Of a stretch of DNA of 64,000 nt, positions 8,190 through 16,550 are shown piece by piece. This DNA comes from an uncultured Campylobacterota bacterium (GTDB lineage Bacteria; Campylobacterota; Campylobacteria; Campylobacterales; Sulfurovaceae). A program made the translations under genes and the position numbers. Every line of letters begins with the position of its first letter. The first letter of the stretch is position 1. Where the stretch lies: contig CAKZQQ010000005.1 of assembly GCA_937141405.1 (NCBI GenBank), positions 186,001 through 250,000 of the forward strand. Direction: 5' to 3'. The notes under the pieces were generated by a model. It was given only the letters and a program-made list of their open reading frames with translations. It was not told where the DNA came from and did no database searches.

Positions 8190-9661
8190 TGAGCAGTGGA
8201 TTTGGTGTAGCTGATTGGGGTGTTTTGGTAGCCTACTTCTTGGTTATCGGAGTCAGTTCCGTCATTTTTAGCCGCATCAAGATTGCAACTTCAAGAGACT
8301 ATTTTGTCGCTTCTAATAGTGTGCCGATGTTTGCTGCAGCTATCTCTATACTCGCCACAACTCAATCAGCCGCTACCTTTTTAGGCGGCCCTGAATACTC
8401 CTATCTTCATGATCTTACCTTTATAGGATTTTTCATCTCCGCATTTTTAGCTGTCATTTTTGTTGCTTGGGTGTTGATTCCTAGATTTTATGCTTTAGGC
8501 GCAGTGACCGTTTATGAACTTTTGGAAAATCGATACGGCGCGAGTGCAAAAAGAGCAGCCGGTGTGATGTTTTTGGTAGGTCGTCTCTTTGCTAGCGGTG
8601 CGAGACTCTACATCGGTGCACTTGCGATATCGATGATACTTTTTTTGGATATCGAGGTTTTCCATGTTGCTATATCGGTGCTAATCTTGATGTTTGGCGC
8701 GCTTTTATATGTCTATTTTGGCGGTGTTAAGTCGGTCATTTTCTCTGATATCATCCAAGCATTTACCTATATAGGAGCTGCGATTGCCGTGATATGGTAT
8801 CTCTATGTTTCGCTTGATAGTGATATGGCAACGATTATGAGCACTCTTTATACCTCCGGTAAGTTGAAACTCATAAGCTTTGAGGGTGATTTTAGTATCT
8901 GGGCGCTACTAAGTGGTTGGTTTTTGCTCAATGTTGCAGCATATGGTCTTGATCAAGATATGACACAAAGAGCACTCTCATGTAAAGATGCAAAAAGTGC
9001 ACAAAATTCACTCCTTTTTTCTGTTTTATTGACACTTCCCGTTGCCTTTCTTTTTTTGATTATCGGCCTACTTTTATACCTCTTTTATGCAAAAATAGGT
9101 ATAGCTTCAAAAGAGTTTGACGGAGAGAGCGTGACGATATTTATGTACTATATCCTCCATGAGATGCCCGAAGGCTTGCGAGGGCTTGTAACCGTGGGTG
9201 CAATCGCTGCAGCACTCTCTTCCTCCAATTCAGTGTTAGGCGCTATGGCTTCTGTAATGATAGAAGATATCTATAAACCTTGGAAGTTGGCACGAGGCAG
9301 TATCGGCGAAGCACACTTTATAAGAGCAGGGAGGGTAAGTGTCGTGATATTTGCGATTTTGCTCTCACTTATGGCGATGCTGAGTTACTATTGGCAGCAT
9401 CATAGCGGCACATCTCTGCTCGGTTTTGCCCTTGGTGTGATGGCATTTGCTTATGCAGGGCTTTTGGGGGTTTACGGTGCAGCGATCTTTACAACTAGGG
9501 GGAGTGTTAGAAGCGTACCTTTTGCACTTGGAGCAGGATTTTTTACGGTCTTGGTGCTACAGCCTTATATCCTTGGTGCTGATATCGGTTTTTCTTGGCA
9601 GATTGTTATAGGTACTATGGTTTCATTTGGAGTGATGATGCTAGGAGATAGGGATAAATAA
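8189..9661 (+). CDS. Sodium:solute symporter family transporter
   Basis: Inner-membrane transporter of the SSS family (PF00474 type), 490 residues with about 13 membrane segments. Seen: the N-terminal SSVIFSRIKIATSRDYFVAS followed by an AISILATTQSAATFLGGPEYSY segment, GGVKSVIFSDIIQAF, the DQDMTQRALS helix (about residues 254-263), and AIAAALSSSNSVLGAMASVM, all hallmarks of the family. The substrate is unknown. It overlaps the amidase gene by one base (TGATG), so the two are probably translated together; uptake of an amidase product or other cell-wall fragment is a tempting inference without proof. The unit ends here, followed by an AT-rich palindrome and unrelated small genes. Confidence 0.9.
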   Translation: MSSGFGVADWGVLVAYFLVIGVSSVIFSRIKIATSRDYFVASNSVPMFAAAISILATTQSAATFLGGPEYSYLHDLTFIGFFISAFLAVIFVAWVLIPRFYALGAVTVYELLENRYGASAKRAAGVMFLVGRLFASGARLYIGALAISMILFLDIEVFHVAISVLILMFGALLYVYFGGVKSVIFSDIIQAFTYIGAAIAVIWYLYVSLDSDMATIMSTLYTSGKLKLISFEGDFSIWALLSGWFLLNVAAYGLDQDMTQRALSCKDAKSAQNSLLFSVLLTLPVAFLFLIIGLLLYLFYAKIGIASKEFDGESVTIFMYYILHEMPEGLRGLVTVGAIAAALSSSNSVLGAMASVMIEDIYKPWKLARGSIGEAHFIRAGRVSVVIFAILLSLMAMLSYYWQHHSGTSLLGFALGVMAFAYAGLLGVYGAAIFTTRGSVRSVPFALGAGFFTVLVLQPYILGADIGFSWQIVIGTMVSFGVMMLGDRDK

Positions 9662-9685
9662 GTTTATTCCAAATACAAATAAATC

Positions 9686-9708
9686 ATATAGTATAATTTA
9701 TACTATAT
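9686..9708. promoter_or_regulatory. Perfect 23-bp AT-rich palindrome, candidate operator
   Basis: ATATAGTATAA, one central T, then TTATACTATAT: an exact 11-base inverted repeat. It contains a TATAAT and ends 12 bases before the ATG of the next gene. It could be an operator overlapping a -10 box for the small-gene cassette, or the tail of the symporter transcript; no long U-run follows. Confidence 0.45.
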
Positions 9709-9720
9709 TAAGGAGTATAT

Positions 9721-10104
9721 ATGGAAAACAATAAAAAAGAATATAAAATTTTAAGAACAATAAATTGGATAATTGCTTTATTGATTTTCTCTGGCTCGAT
9801 AATAATGTCATTAAAAGCAACAGCTATTGGATTATTAATTATATTACTTTTAGGAGGGTTTATTTTTTTAAATTACGCCGGAACAGCCATGGCACTTAGC
9901 CAAGAGGGATATAATTTTATTTTTGGTTTTCCAATCATTGTTAAAAAAAGTTTTTTAGTAATTAGTAATATAATATTAATCTTAATGGGTTTAGCAATAA
10001 TAATATTTAGTTTTACTACTTCGCAATATTTGATTAGTATATCCGGATTTATATATTTAATTCCATCTTTATTAAATATTATTGCATTAAAGTCTCAAGT
10101 GTAA
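9721..10104 (+). CDS. Hypothetical four-helix membrane protein (AT-rich cassette)
   Basis: Unknown 127-residue protein with about four membrane helices (NWIIALLIFSGSIIMSL, AIGLLIILLLGGFIFLNYAG, FLVISNIILILMGLAIIIF, and a last one before the C-terminus) and a short charged N-terminus. Base composition is visibly more AT-rich than the flanking genes, with many ATA, TTA and AAA codons, which suggests a foreign origin. AAGGAG lies upstream of the ATG and the 9686-9708 palindrome just beyond. First of three small genes wedged between the symporter and anmK. Confidence 0.7.
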   Translation: MENNKKEYKILRTINWIIALLIFSGSIIMSLKATAIGLLIILLLGGFIFLNYAGTAMALSQEGYNFIFGFPIIVKKSFLVISNIILILMGLAIIIFSFTTSQYLISISGFIYLIPSLLNIIALKSQV

Positions 10105-10117
10105 AAGGGGGAAATGA

Positions 10118-10531
10118 ATGAATCTCGAAAATATTTTTATACTTGTAGTTGGGGCTGTAATTGGTTTTCTTACTTCGGTTGCTAAAGATTTGATAATAGC
10201 AAACAAAAAAGATAAAGAGAAAAAAAAGCAGTTTAAAAGAGAAAAATTAGAAGAATTATTTGTAATATTGGATAAGTTTAATGATAGTGTAATGAAGCCA
10301 ATAAATCAATTTAGTTCACTTGAAGAAAAAGCAAAACTAGGAATGATTATTAGATTTTATTTTTCTGATGAGTTGCAAGATAGCTATAAAACATTATTGA
10401 GTGCATCCACTGAAGTTTTAAAAGTTAAATTGGAAAACAATAATCATTTAGATATGTATTATCAAAGATTTATGCCAGAATATCAAAAATTACTAAGTAA
10501 AATTACAGAAGAAAGCAAGAAGTATTTATGA
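10118..10531 (+). CDS. Hypothetical membrane-anchored coiled-coil protein (AT-rich cassette)
   Basis: Unknown 137-residue protein: one N-terminal membrane helix (NIFILVVGAVIGFLTSVAKD), a strongly basic stretch (NKKDKEKKKQFKREK) and a helical, probably coiled-coil cytoplasmic part. A Shine-Dalgarno-like AGGGGGAAATGA precedes the start. It overlaps the next gene by four bases (ATGA). Composition is AT-rich like its neighbours. The layout (anchor, basic linker, helical body) resembles small accessory-region proteins in general, but I see no diagnostic motif. Confidence 0.65.
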   Translation: MNLENIFILVVGAVIGFLTSVAKDLIIANKKDKEKKKQFKREKLEELFVILDKFNDSVMKPINQFSSLEEKAKLGMIIRFYFSDELQDSYKTLLSASTEVLKVKLENNNHLDMYYQRFMPEYQKLLSKITEESKKYL

Positions 10532-10716
10532 GTAGAAAAAAAATACCAAATAAAACCACAATAAAAGCTATAAAATATGCACGAATTGGTATTGGTGACA
10601 AAGAGATAACCATTGATGAAATAATAGCTCAAAAAATATCAGATGATGTCAAAAATGGTAAAGAGAAAATATATAGTGCAAAAGATATATTCAAAGAACT
10701 TGGAATTAAGCATTAA
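10528..10716 (+). CDS. Small RelB/DinJ-like antitoxin-type protein
   Basis: A 62-residue soluble protein. It contains IPNKTTIKAIKYAR and ends with IYSAKDIFKELGIKH, a pattern resembling the C-terminal half of RelB/DinJ-type antitoxins (PN-ET--AI-EA and then S-EELF-DLG). No toxin gene follows: anmK starts at the very next base after the stop. So this is either an orphan antitoxin, a decayed module, or a mere resemblance. It overlaps the preceding gene by four bases and shares its AT-rich composition. Confidence 0.5.
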   Translation: MSRKKIPNKTTIKAIKYARIGIGDKEITIDEIIAQKISDDVKNGKEKIYSAKDIFKELGIKH

Positions 10717-11805
10717 ATGACAAAAAATAATGAACTCTATATCGGTGTGATGAGTGGGACCTCTCTTGATGGCATCGATGTTGCTCTTTGTGAGATAGAT
10801 GCGCATAGCTGTAAACTTATAGCATCACAAAGCACTCCGCTTGCGCCCGAGTTTAAAGCCATGATACTTCACGCTATAAACTCCAAGATAACCTTAGGGG
10901 AGTTGACAAAGCTTGATCATCTTTTAGGTCTTACGTTTGCTAAAAGCATTGATGTTCTCTTAAAGAGTACACCCTATGGAAAAAGCGATATCAAAGCCAT
11001 AGGTTTGCACGGACAGACTCTCTGGCATGCTCCAAAAAGTGCTACTCCAAGTTCGTTGCAACTAGGAGATGCCAATGTGGTTGCGGTGCAGAGCGGGATA
11101 GATGTTGTGAGTGATTTTAGGCGTAAAGATGTAGCACTTGGAGGTGAGGGTGCGCCTTTTGCTCCTGCATTTCATGCATTTTTATTTCAAGACATCATCG
11201 ATGAGATTGCTATAGTCAATATCGGTGGTATGTCCAATGTTACTCTTAAAGATAACAGCAAACTCATAGGCTATGATGTAGGGTGTGGTAATGTGCTTCT
11301 TGATATGTGGATAGGCACACAACAAGCTAAAAGCTATGATGAGAGTGGAGTATGGGCAAAGAGTGGAGTAGTGATAGATGCACTTTTAGAGCTTATGCTT
11401 GGCGATGCTTATTTTGCAAAAAGTTATCCAAAAAGTACAGGTAGGGAGTATTTTAATCAAGAGTGGCTTGAGCATTTTATCGATAACAAAAAATATCAAG
11501 CGCAAGATATCCAAAGAACACTGTTGGAACTTACGGCACTCAGCATTGCTAAAGAGGTCAAGAGATTTCACAAGAAGCGAGTGATCCTTTGTGGGGGTGG
11601 AGCTAAAAATAGTTTTTTAGTAGAACGCATCAAAGCAAATCTACATGAAGCAAGCATTGAGATCGCCAAAGAGAGTGATATGTTAGAGGCGATGGCATTT
11701 GCTTGGCTAGCTTCTATGCGTGTGCATGGTAAAAGTGTAGAGTTGAGTAGTGTAACAGGCGCAAAAAAAGATACCGTACTTGGAGCGATTTATGCAGGCG
11801 ATTAA
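10717..11805 (+). CDS. anmK: Anhydro-N-acetylmuramic acid kinase
   Basis: Cytoplasmic enzyme that opens and phosphorylates 1,6-anhydro-MurNAc from recycled murein to MurNAc-6-phosphate. 362 residues, normal length. The N-terminal GVMSGTSLDGIDVALCEID (about 10-28), LHGQTLWHAP, GAPFAPAFHAFLF, VNIGGMSNVTL and the C-terminal ILCGGGAKNSFLVERI are family signatures. The start codon abuts the stop of the small upstream gene with no clear Shine-Dalgarno sequence, which suggests that the cassette upstream was inserted here and that translation may be coupled. It overlaps amgK by 14 bases. Confidence 0.96.
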   Translation: MTKNNELYIGVMSGTSLDGIDVALCEIDAHSCKLIASQSTPLAPEFKAMILHAINSKITLGELTKLDHLLGLTFAKSIDVLLKSTPYGKSDIKAIGLHGQTLWHAPKSATPSSLQLGDANVVAVQSGIDVVSDFRRKDVALGGEGAPFAPAFHAFLFQDIIDEIAIVNIGGMSNVTLKDNSKLIGYDVGCGNVLLDMWIGTQQAKSYDESGVWAKSGVVIDALLELMLGDAYFAKSYPKSTGREYFNQEWLEHFIDNKKYQAQDIQRTLLELTALSIAKEVKRFHKKRVILCGGGAKNSFLVERIKANLHEASIEIAKESDMLEAMAFAWLASMRVHGKSVELSSVTGAKKDTVLGAIYAGD

Positions 11806-12730
11806 GAGCTGGCTTGAGAGTATAGAATTTCATTATGACACCATCCAAGAGGCATCCGGTGATGCAAGTTTTCGAAGATATTTTCGGCTCATTTTTGGTG
11901 AGCAAAGTTTCATACTTATGGATGCTTCAAAACAAAAAGAGGCACTTAAACCGCATATTGATATCTCTATGAGACTTGAAAAAGTTGGTGTGAATGTACC
12001 GAGGATTTTAAAACAAGATATCGCTAAAGGGTACCTTATCATCGAGGATTTTGGACAATATCATCTTTTTGATATTTTAAAATATCAAGATAGAGAAACA
12101 CAGCTCTTGAGTTATAAAAAAGCGATTGATGTTATAGTGAGAATGCAACGAGCCGATACTTTTGGATTGCCTCCATACGATAAGGATTTTCTGCTTTTCG
12201 AGATGGACTTGATGCAGGAGTGGTACTTGGAGAAATATCTCAAAAGAGCATTAGATAGTGTAGAAAAAAATCAACTCAAAGATGTGTTGATGTGGATAGC
12301 AGATGAGACGCTTACGCAGCCTCAAGATATCTTTGTACATAGAGACTTTCACTCACGCAATATCATGGTGGAGCAAAATGGCAGACTTGGTGTCATTGAT
12401 TTTCAAGATGCCAGGTGTGGAGCAATCACCTATGATCTTGTTTCGTTGCTAAAAGACTGTTATATCGAACTTGAAGAGGATGTACAAAGAGAGCTTGCGC
12501 TCTATTTTAGAGATCAAAAGGGTTTAAAGGTGGATAATGAGCGTTTTCTTTATTGGTTTGATATGATGAGCTTACAAAGACATATCAAGATACTTGGCAT
12601 TTTTGCAAGACTTGCTCTACGCGATGGCAAAGATGGATACTTAGATGATATACCCCTGACACTCAGATATATTCAGCAGACTGCCAAAAAGTACCCGCAG
12701 ACACAAGGATTATTGGATATTTTGGCATAA
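11792..12730 (+). CDS. amgK: Amino-sugar kinase, AmgK-like (MurNAc/GlcNAc 1-kinase)
   Basis: Aminoglycoside-phosphotransferase-fold kinase, 312 residues. The catalytic loop HRDFHSRN (D185) and the metal-binding IDFQDARCG (D203) are visible, as is the N-terminal GDASFRRYFR segment typical of AmgK, which phosphorylates MurNAc (and GlcNAc) at the anomeric position. The ATG at 11792 has TTGGAG six bases upstream, inside the end of anmK; a TTG at 11780 is less likely. Located between anmK and murU, exactly the partners expected for the direct recycling route known from Pseudomonas. Substrate is inferred from context. Confidence 0.85.
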   Translation: MQAIKSWLESIEFHYDTIQEASGDASFRRYFRLIFGEQSFILMDASKQKEALKPHIDISMRLEKVGVNVPRILKQDIAKGYLIIEDFGQYHLFDILKYQDRETQLLSYKKAIDVIVRMQRADTFGLPPYDKDFLLFEMDLMQEWYLEKYLKRALDSVEKNQLKDVLMWIADETLTQPQDIFVHRDFHSRNIMVEQNGRLGVIDFQDARCGAITYDLVSLLKDCYIELEEDVQRELALYFRDQKGLKVDNERFLYWFDMMSLQRHIKILGIFARLALRDGKDGYLDDIPLTLRYIQQTAKKYPQTQGLLDILA

Positions 12731-12771
12731 TGTCATTATGAGGTTTTGTGTTGGAATCTAAAAATGAAGAG

Positions 12772-12876
12772 ATCCTGAAACGAGTTCAGGATGACGATAA
12801 ATTTTAAAATGAAAAAAATGTCATTCTGAATTTATTTGTCCTCAGGCTTCGCCTTGCGAGATTTCATCAGAATCTA
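12772..12876. repeat. Intergenic hairpin repeats between amgK and murU
   Basis: Two units. The first, ATCCTGAA-ACGAG-TTCAGGAT (12772-12792), is a perfect 8-bp stem followed by GAC and an AT-rich run. The second (about 12819-12876) starts TGTCATTCTGAA, contains CTCAGGCTTCGCCTTGCGAGATT and ends TCAGAATCT, an imperfect palindrome. Units of the same CTGAA/TTCAG kind occur at 22957-23017. They would interrupt or modulate transcription between amgK and murU. Confidence 0.65.
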
Positions 12877-12895
12877 AAACGATAGAGGGAAAAAT

Positions 12896-13546
12896 ATGAA
12901 AGCGATGATATTGGCAGCAGGAAGAGGCGAGCGGATGATGCCGTTGACAAAGGATTGTCCAAAACCGCTTCTTATGCTTCGCAAGAAGCCTTTAATTGTT
13001 TGGCAAATAGAGAGGCTCGTAAGCGCTGGTTTTAAAGAGATCGTTATCAATATCGCCTATCTTGGCGAGATGATTCAAGAGGAGCTTGGCGATGGCGCAA
13101 AATGGGGTGTGAAGATATCCTACTCGGATGAGCAAGAGAATGCACTTGAGAGTGCAGGGGGTATCATAAAAGCACTCGATTTGCTCACAGAGAAATTTAT
13201 GGTTATCAATAGTGATCTTTGGTGTGATTATGGTTTTGTTAATGATTTTGATCTCAAAGGAAAGATGGCACATCTTATCATGGTGCCAAACCCTGAGCAT
13301 AATAAGCAAGGAGATTTTGGGCTTATCGGCAATGATATCACGCTTTCATGCAGTGAACGATACACATTTTCAGGCATTGGCTACTACTCAAAAGAGCTTT
13401 TTTTTGGTCTTGAGCCGGGCAGAAGAAAGCTAGGTGATGTACTAAGAGAAGCTATCAAAAACGGTTTCGTTAGCGGTGAGTTATATGAGGGCATATGGCG
13501 TGATGTCGGAACGCCTGAGAGGCTCAAAGAGATTGCATCTATTTGA
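12896..13546 (+). CDS. murU: Nucleotidyltransferase, MurU-like (MurNAc-1-P uridylyltransferase)
   Basis: Makes UDP-MurNAc from MurNAc-1-phosphate and UTP in the recycling route that bypasses MurA/MurB. 216 residues with the nucleotidyltransferase signature MKAMILAAGRGERMMPLT, the KPLL substrate loop, GAKWGVKISYSDEQ, ESAGGIIKAL and NSDLWCDY (metal-binding D). The closeness to known MurU proteins plus linkage to amgK support this over GlmU- or RmlA-like alternatives. GAGGGA precedes the ATG. Its stop overlaps the convergent lipoprotein gene by eight bases. Confidence 0.88.
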   Translation: MKAMILAAGRGERMMPLTKDCPKPLLMLRKKPLIVWQIERLVSAGFKEIVINIAYLGEMIQEELGDGAKWGVKISYSDEQENALESAGGIIKALDLLTEKFMVINSDLWCDYGFVNDFDLKGKMAHLIMVPNPEHNKQGDFGLIGNDITLSCSERYTFSGIGYYSKELFFGLEPGRRKLGDVLREAIKNGFVSGELYEGIWRDVGTPERLKEIASI

Positions 13547-13892
13547 TCGGCGTAATCGTATATTTTGTGCCTTTTCCTTCGCCACCTTCTAGCATGACAT
13601 AATAGCCAAACTCTTTTTCACATCCAAAAGCTGTCCATCGTTCTTTTATCTTATAGGCATTTGGTTTGGCAGAATAGACTTTTATCACTTCAGTAAATGT
13701 ATTTTTTACCGCTAAACATTTTCTTGTTTCAAGGTTATAGGAGATTGATTTTAAGATATCAAGTTGCAATACCCTATCAGCCTTTGTCTCTCCGTGCACT
13801 TTTATCGATTCATAGTTGATTTTTGGACCAAAGAGTGAGATGCAGCCGCTAAAAAAGAGCGAAATAGTTACATAGGCTATAGTTTTTTTCAT
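13539..13892 (-). CDS. Small hypothetical lipoprotein
   Basis: 117-residue protein with a lipoprotein signal: hydrophobic ISLFFSG followed by the lipobox Cys (about residue 17). The mature part (KINYESIKVHGETKADRVL and on) has two further cysteines and no motif I recognise. The ATG at 13892 gives a normal signal peptide; an in-frame TTG three codons upstream is possible. Convergent with murU, overlapping it by eight bases. Cell-envelope location is inferred, function unknown. Confidence 0.7.
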   Translation of the reverse strand: MKKTIAYVTISLFFSGCISLFGPKINYESIKVHGETKADRVLQLDILKSISYNLETRKCLAVKNTFTEVIKVYSAKPNAYKIKERWTAFGCEKEFGYYVMLEGGEGKGTKYTITPIK

Positions 13893-13934
13893 GAGATTCA
13901 ACTTTTTTTCTTTAGTATAACAAATATTTCCTTA

Positions 13935-14756
13935 TCACTTTTTACAGAGGTATTTTGCAACACCGTCTTCATCGTTTGTGTGAGGCAAAATCAGAGTTGC
14001 TTTTGACTTGACGATATCAAGCGCATTAGCAACGGCCACTGATGTGCCCGCGAGTTCAAACATGGCTATATCGTTGATGCTATCACCAAAAACAGTCAGA
14101 TCTTTAAAGTCTATATCGTGGTATTCACACACTTTTTTAAGTGCATGTGCTTTGTCGCCTTCTTTATGGAGGATAGTCAAAAAATAACCTCCAAAATATT
14201 TCTCGGGTGCGAGCTTATACTCTAAAGCATCTCCAAAAACACTCTGCAGATGTGCATTGAGTAGTTCAAGTTCCTCTTGTGATCCAAAATAGACCAGCTT
14301 GATGTTTGTTTCGCGTGCTTGTATATTATCTGTATAGAGTACCCGTGGATCATTTTTGTAGTTAGTGAGCACCTTTTTTTGATAAGCATTGAGCTGTTTT
14401 GGCAAGATGAAAGACTCATCGAGCGTTTTTGTATTATTGAGTGCTATGATGAAGGGATAGATGCCAAGTTTTGCGCCCTCGTCGATGATGTTATCTGCCG
14501 TTGTTTTGTCTATAAAGCGAATATCGATAAACTTCTTATCTTTTGTTGCTATAAGTGCACCATCAAGCAGTATCATAGGAGCATTAATATCAATCTTATC
14601 GGCAACCTCACTACTGCTGTAAAAACTCCGTGCTGTGGCTATGGAGAAGTAGGATGTCGCAACAAGCTCATTGAGCGTATCAATCGTAAAACGACTGAGA
14701 CTTCTATCGCTTTTAAGAAGTGTGTGGTCAAGGTCGGTTATAAAAAGCTTTTTCAT
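13935..14756 (-). CDS. Cof-type HAD-IIB phosphatase
   Basis: Soluble haloacid-dehalogenase-superfamily hydrolase, 273 residues. Motif I is LFITDLDHTLLKSD, motif II ATARS, and motifs III/IV are found in KVCEYHDIDFKDLTVFGDSINDIAMFELAG split around residue 235 (GDSINDIAMF). The C2B cap lies between. Such enzymes dephosphorylate sugar phosphates, flavin precursors or other small metabolites; the substrate is not predictable. Followed (on the minus strand) by the lipoprotein gene 43 bases on, preceded by ygiQ 30 bases away, so possibly co-transcribed with ygiQ. Confidence 0.85.
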   Translation of the reverse strand: MKKLFITDLDHTLLKSDRSLSRFTIDTLNELVATSYFSIATARSFYSSSEVADKIDINAPMILLDGALIATKDKKFIDIRFIDKTTADNIIDEGAKLGIYPFIIALNNTKTLDESFILPKQLNAYQKKVLTNYKNDPRVLYTDNIQARETNIKLVYFGSQEELELLNAHLQSVFGDALEYKLAPEKYFGGYFLTILHKEGDKAHALKKVCEYHDIDFKDLTVFGDSINDIAMFELAGTSVAVANALDIVKSKATLILPHTNDEDGVAKYLCKK

Positions 14757-14785
14757 TTTTTTGATTATAGCACTTTTGTTTAAAG

Positions 14786-16483
14786 CTATGGAGTATGTAA
14801 GAGATTTTTTTGTCTCTCTTTTCGTTTCATATCTTTTTCCACATATATCTTTTTTCTTGTTATAGGGTCAAGCTCGGTGTAGTACATCACGGAAGCATAA
14901 GTCCCGGGTGTCGGAGTAAATATCTGCACTTGCTCCGGATTGATCTTGAGCTCTTTTGAAGTAAATTTTTTAAGCTCACTCATATCTCTCTCGCTACAAC
15001 CCGGATGTGCGGCTATGAGATAGTAGGTAAGGTACTGTTTTTTGTCAAGTTTGGCATTGATAGTATCAAAAAGCTTTTTAAATGCGAGCAGGCTTTTTTT
15101 GCCTGGTTTCCCCATGAGTTTGAGGACTTTATCTTCTGTATGTTCGGGCGCTATCTTCATCTGTCCTGAAGTGTGGTGCGAGAGAAGCTCGGCGAGGTAG
15201 CTATAGCCTTTTTTTCGATCTTGCACTATAAGATCATAACGGATGCCGCTTGCCACAAAAGCTTTTTTGACTCCGTCGATATTTTTTACCTGTTTCATAA
15301 GCCCTATAGAGCGTGTATGATCCACCTTCATAGCAGAGCATAGCCCTTTGTTATCTACACACCGCTTGTCGGTACAAGTACCATGTGTAAGTTTTTTCTC
15401 ACACTCATATCCATACATATTGGCACTTGGTCCCCCAAGATCGGAGATGATGCCTTTAAAATCTTTGTGCTGCTTGAAACTATTTGCCTCTTTGAGTATG
15501 GAGCCTTCACTTCTTGAGCGTATCGTTCTTCCTTGATGCACACCAATTGCGCAAAAGTTACACTCCCCCCAGCATCCATGATGTGTTGTGATAGAGTACT
15601 TGATAGTCTCTTGAGCTTTCACTTTGCCTTTGCTTTCGTAGTAGGGATGTATCGCTCTCGTGTAGGGCAGGTTTGCTACAGCGTCCATCTCTTTTTCATC
15701 AAGATATGAGCAAGGAGGGTTTTGTATCAAAAATCTACCCTCTACCTCTTGAGATAAGCCTTTGGCAGAAAGAGGATCGTTATTTTTATAAAAAATATCA
15801 AAGAGATCCATATAACGCTCTTTACTCTCAAGACACTTTTTGTGTGAAGGGAGTGCTATGTGGGTGTTTTTAGGCTCTTTATCGATGTAACAGATACCTC
15901 GTATATCTCTATAGTCTTTGCCCTTATCAAGCGCAGTGGCAAGATCTTTGATGGCATTTTCTCCCATCCCATAGATGAGTATATCGGCTTTGGAGTCAAA
16001 GAGTATCGGCTTACGTAGTTTATCACTCCAGTAGTCATAATGTGTTACCCTGCGCAAACTCGCTTCGATACCACCAAGTACAATAGGAGTAGTATCTTTG
16101 AAATATCTTCTAATGAGATTTGTGTAGGCTATCGTTGCGCGATCGGGTCTTTTGTTGTTGATGCCACCGGGGGTATAGTCATCGCCTTTGCGAAATCTTT
16201 TCGTTGCTGTGTAGTTGGAGACCATAGAGTCGACACTCCCGCCACTCACACCCCAAAAAAGTCTTGGCTCACCTAGCCTTGTGATATCTTTATCACTCTG
16301 GATATCAGGCTGTGCGATGATGCCGACCTTGTAGTGCAGGCTCTCTAAAATCCTTCCAACAACAGCAACACCTATAAATGGTGAATCGATATAAGTATCA
16401 CCGCTTATGAGAATCACATCACACTGTTCCCATCCAAGGTTTTGCATCTCTTGGCGCGTTGTCGGTAGAAGTTTTGCACTCAT
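14786..16483 (-). CDS. YgiQ-family radical SAM protein
   Basis: 565-residue radical SAM enzyme. The [4Fe-4S] cluster motif is C304-x3-C308-x2-C311 in HHGCWGECNFCAIG, preceded by an N-terminal YgiQ domain (CDVILISGDTYIDSPFIGVA at about 21-40, GVSGGSVDSMVSNYTA) and followed by family segments KIAPEHTEDKVLKLMGKPG and PGCSERDM, QIFTPTPGTYA. It is slightly shorter than many members, mostly at the C-terminus. The reaction is unknown. Other cysteines after the radical SAM domain (CEKKLTHGTCTDKRCVDNKG) may bind an extra cluster or zinc. Confidence 0.93.
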   Translation of the reverse strand: MSAKLLPTTRQEMQNLGWEQCDVILISGDTYIDSPFIGVAVVGRILESLHYKVGIIAQPDIQSDKDITRLGEPRLFWGVSGGSVDSMVSNYTATKRFRKGDDYTPGGINNKRPDRATIAYTNLIRRYFKDTTPIVLGGIEASLRRVTHYDYWSDKLRKPILFDSKADILIYGMGENAIKDLATALDKGKDYRDIRGICYIDKEPKNTHIALPSHKKCLESKERYMDLFDIFYKNNDPLSAKGLSQEVEGRFLIQNPPCSYLDEKEMDAVANLPYTRAIHPYYESKGKVKAQETIKYSITTHHGCWGECNFCAIGVHQGRTIRSRSEGSILKEANSFKQHKDFKGIISDLGGPSANMYGYECEKKLTHGTCTDKRCVDNKGLCSAMKVDHTRSIGLMKQVKNIDGVKKAFVASGIRYDLIVQDRKKGYSYLAELLSHHTSGQMKIAPEHTEDKVLKLMGKPGKKSLLAFKKLFDTINAKLDKKQYLTYYLIAAHPGCSERDMSELKKFTSKELKINPEQVQIFTPTPGTYASVMYYTELDPITRKKIYVEKDMKRKERQKNLLHTP

Positions 16484-16550
16484 TATTTTTTACTTTTTTG
16501 TGAAGTATAGCAGTTTTTTAGGGGATTTGCCACCGTAGAGGTGGCTGTTG

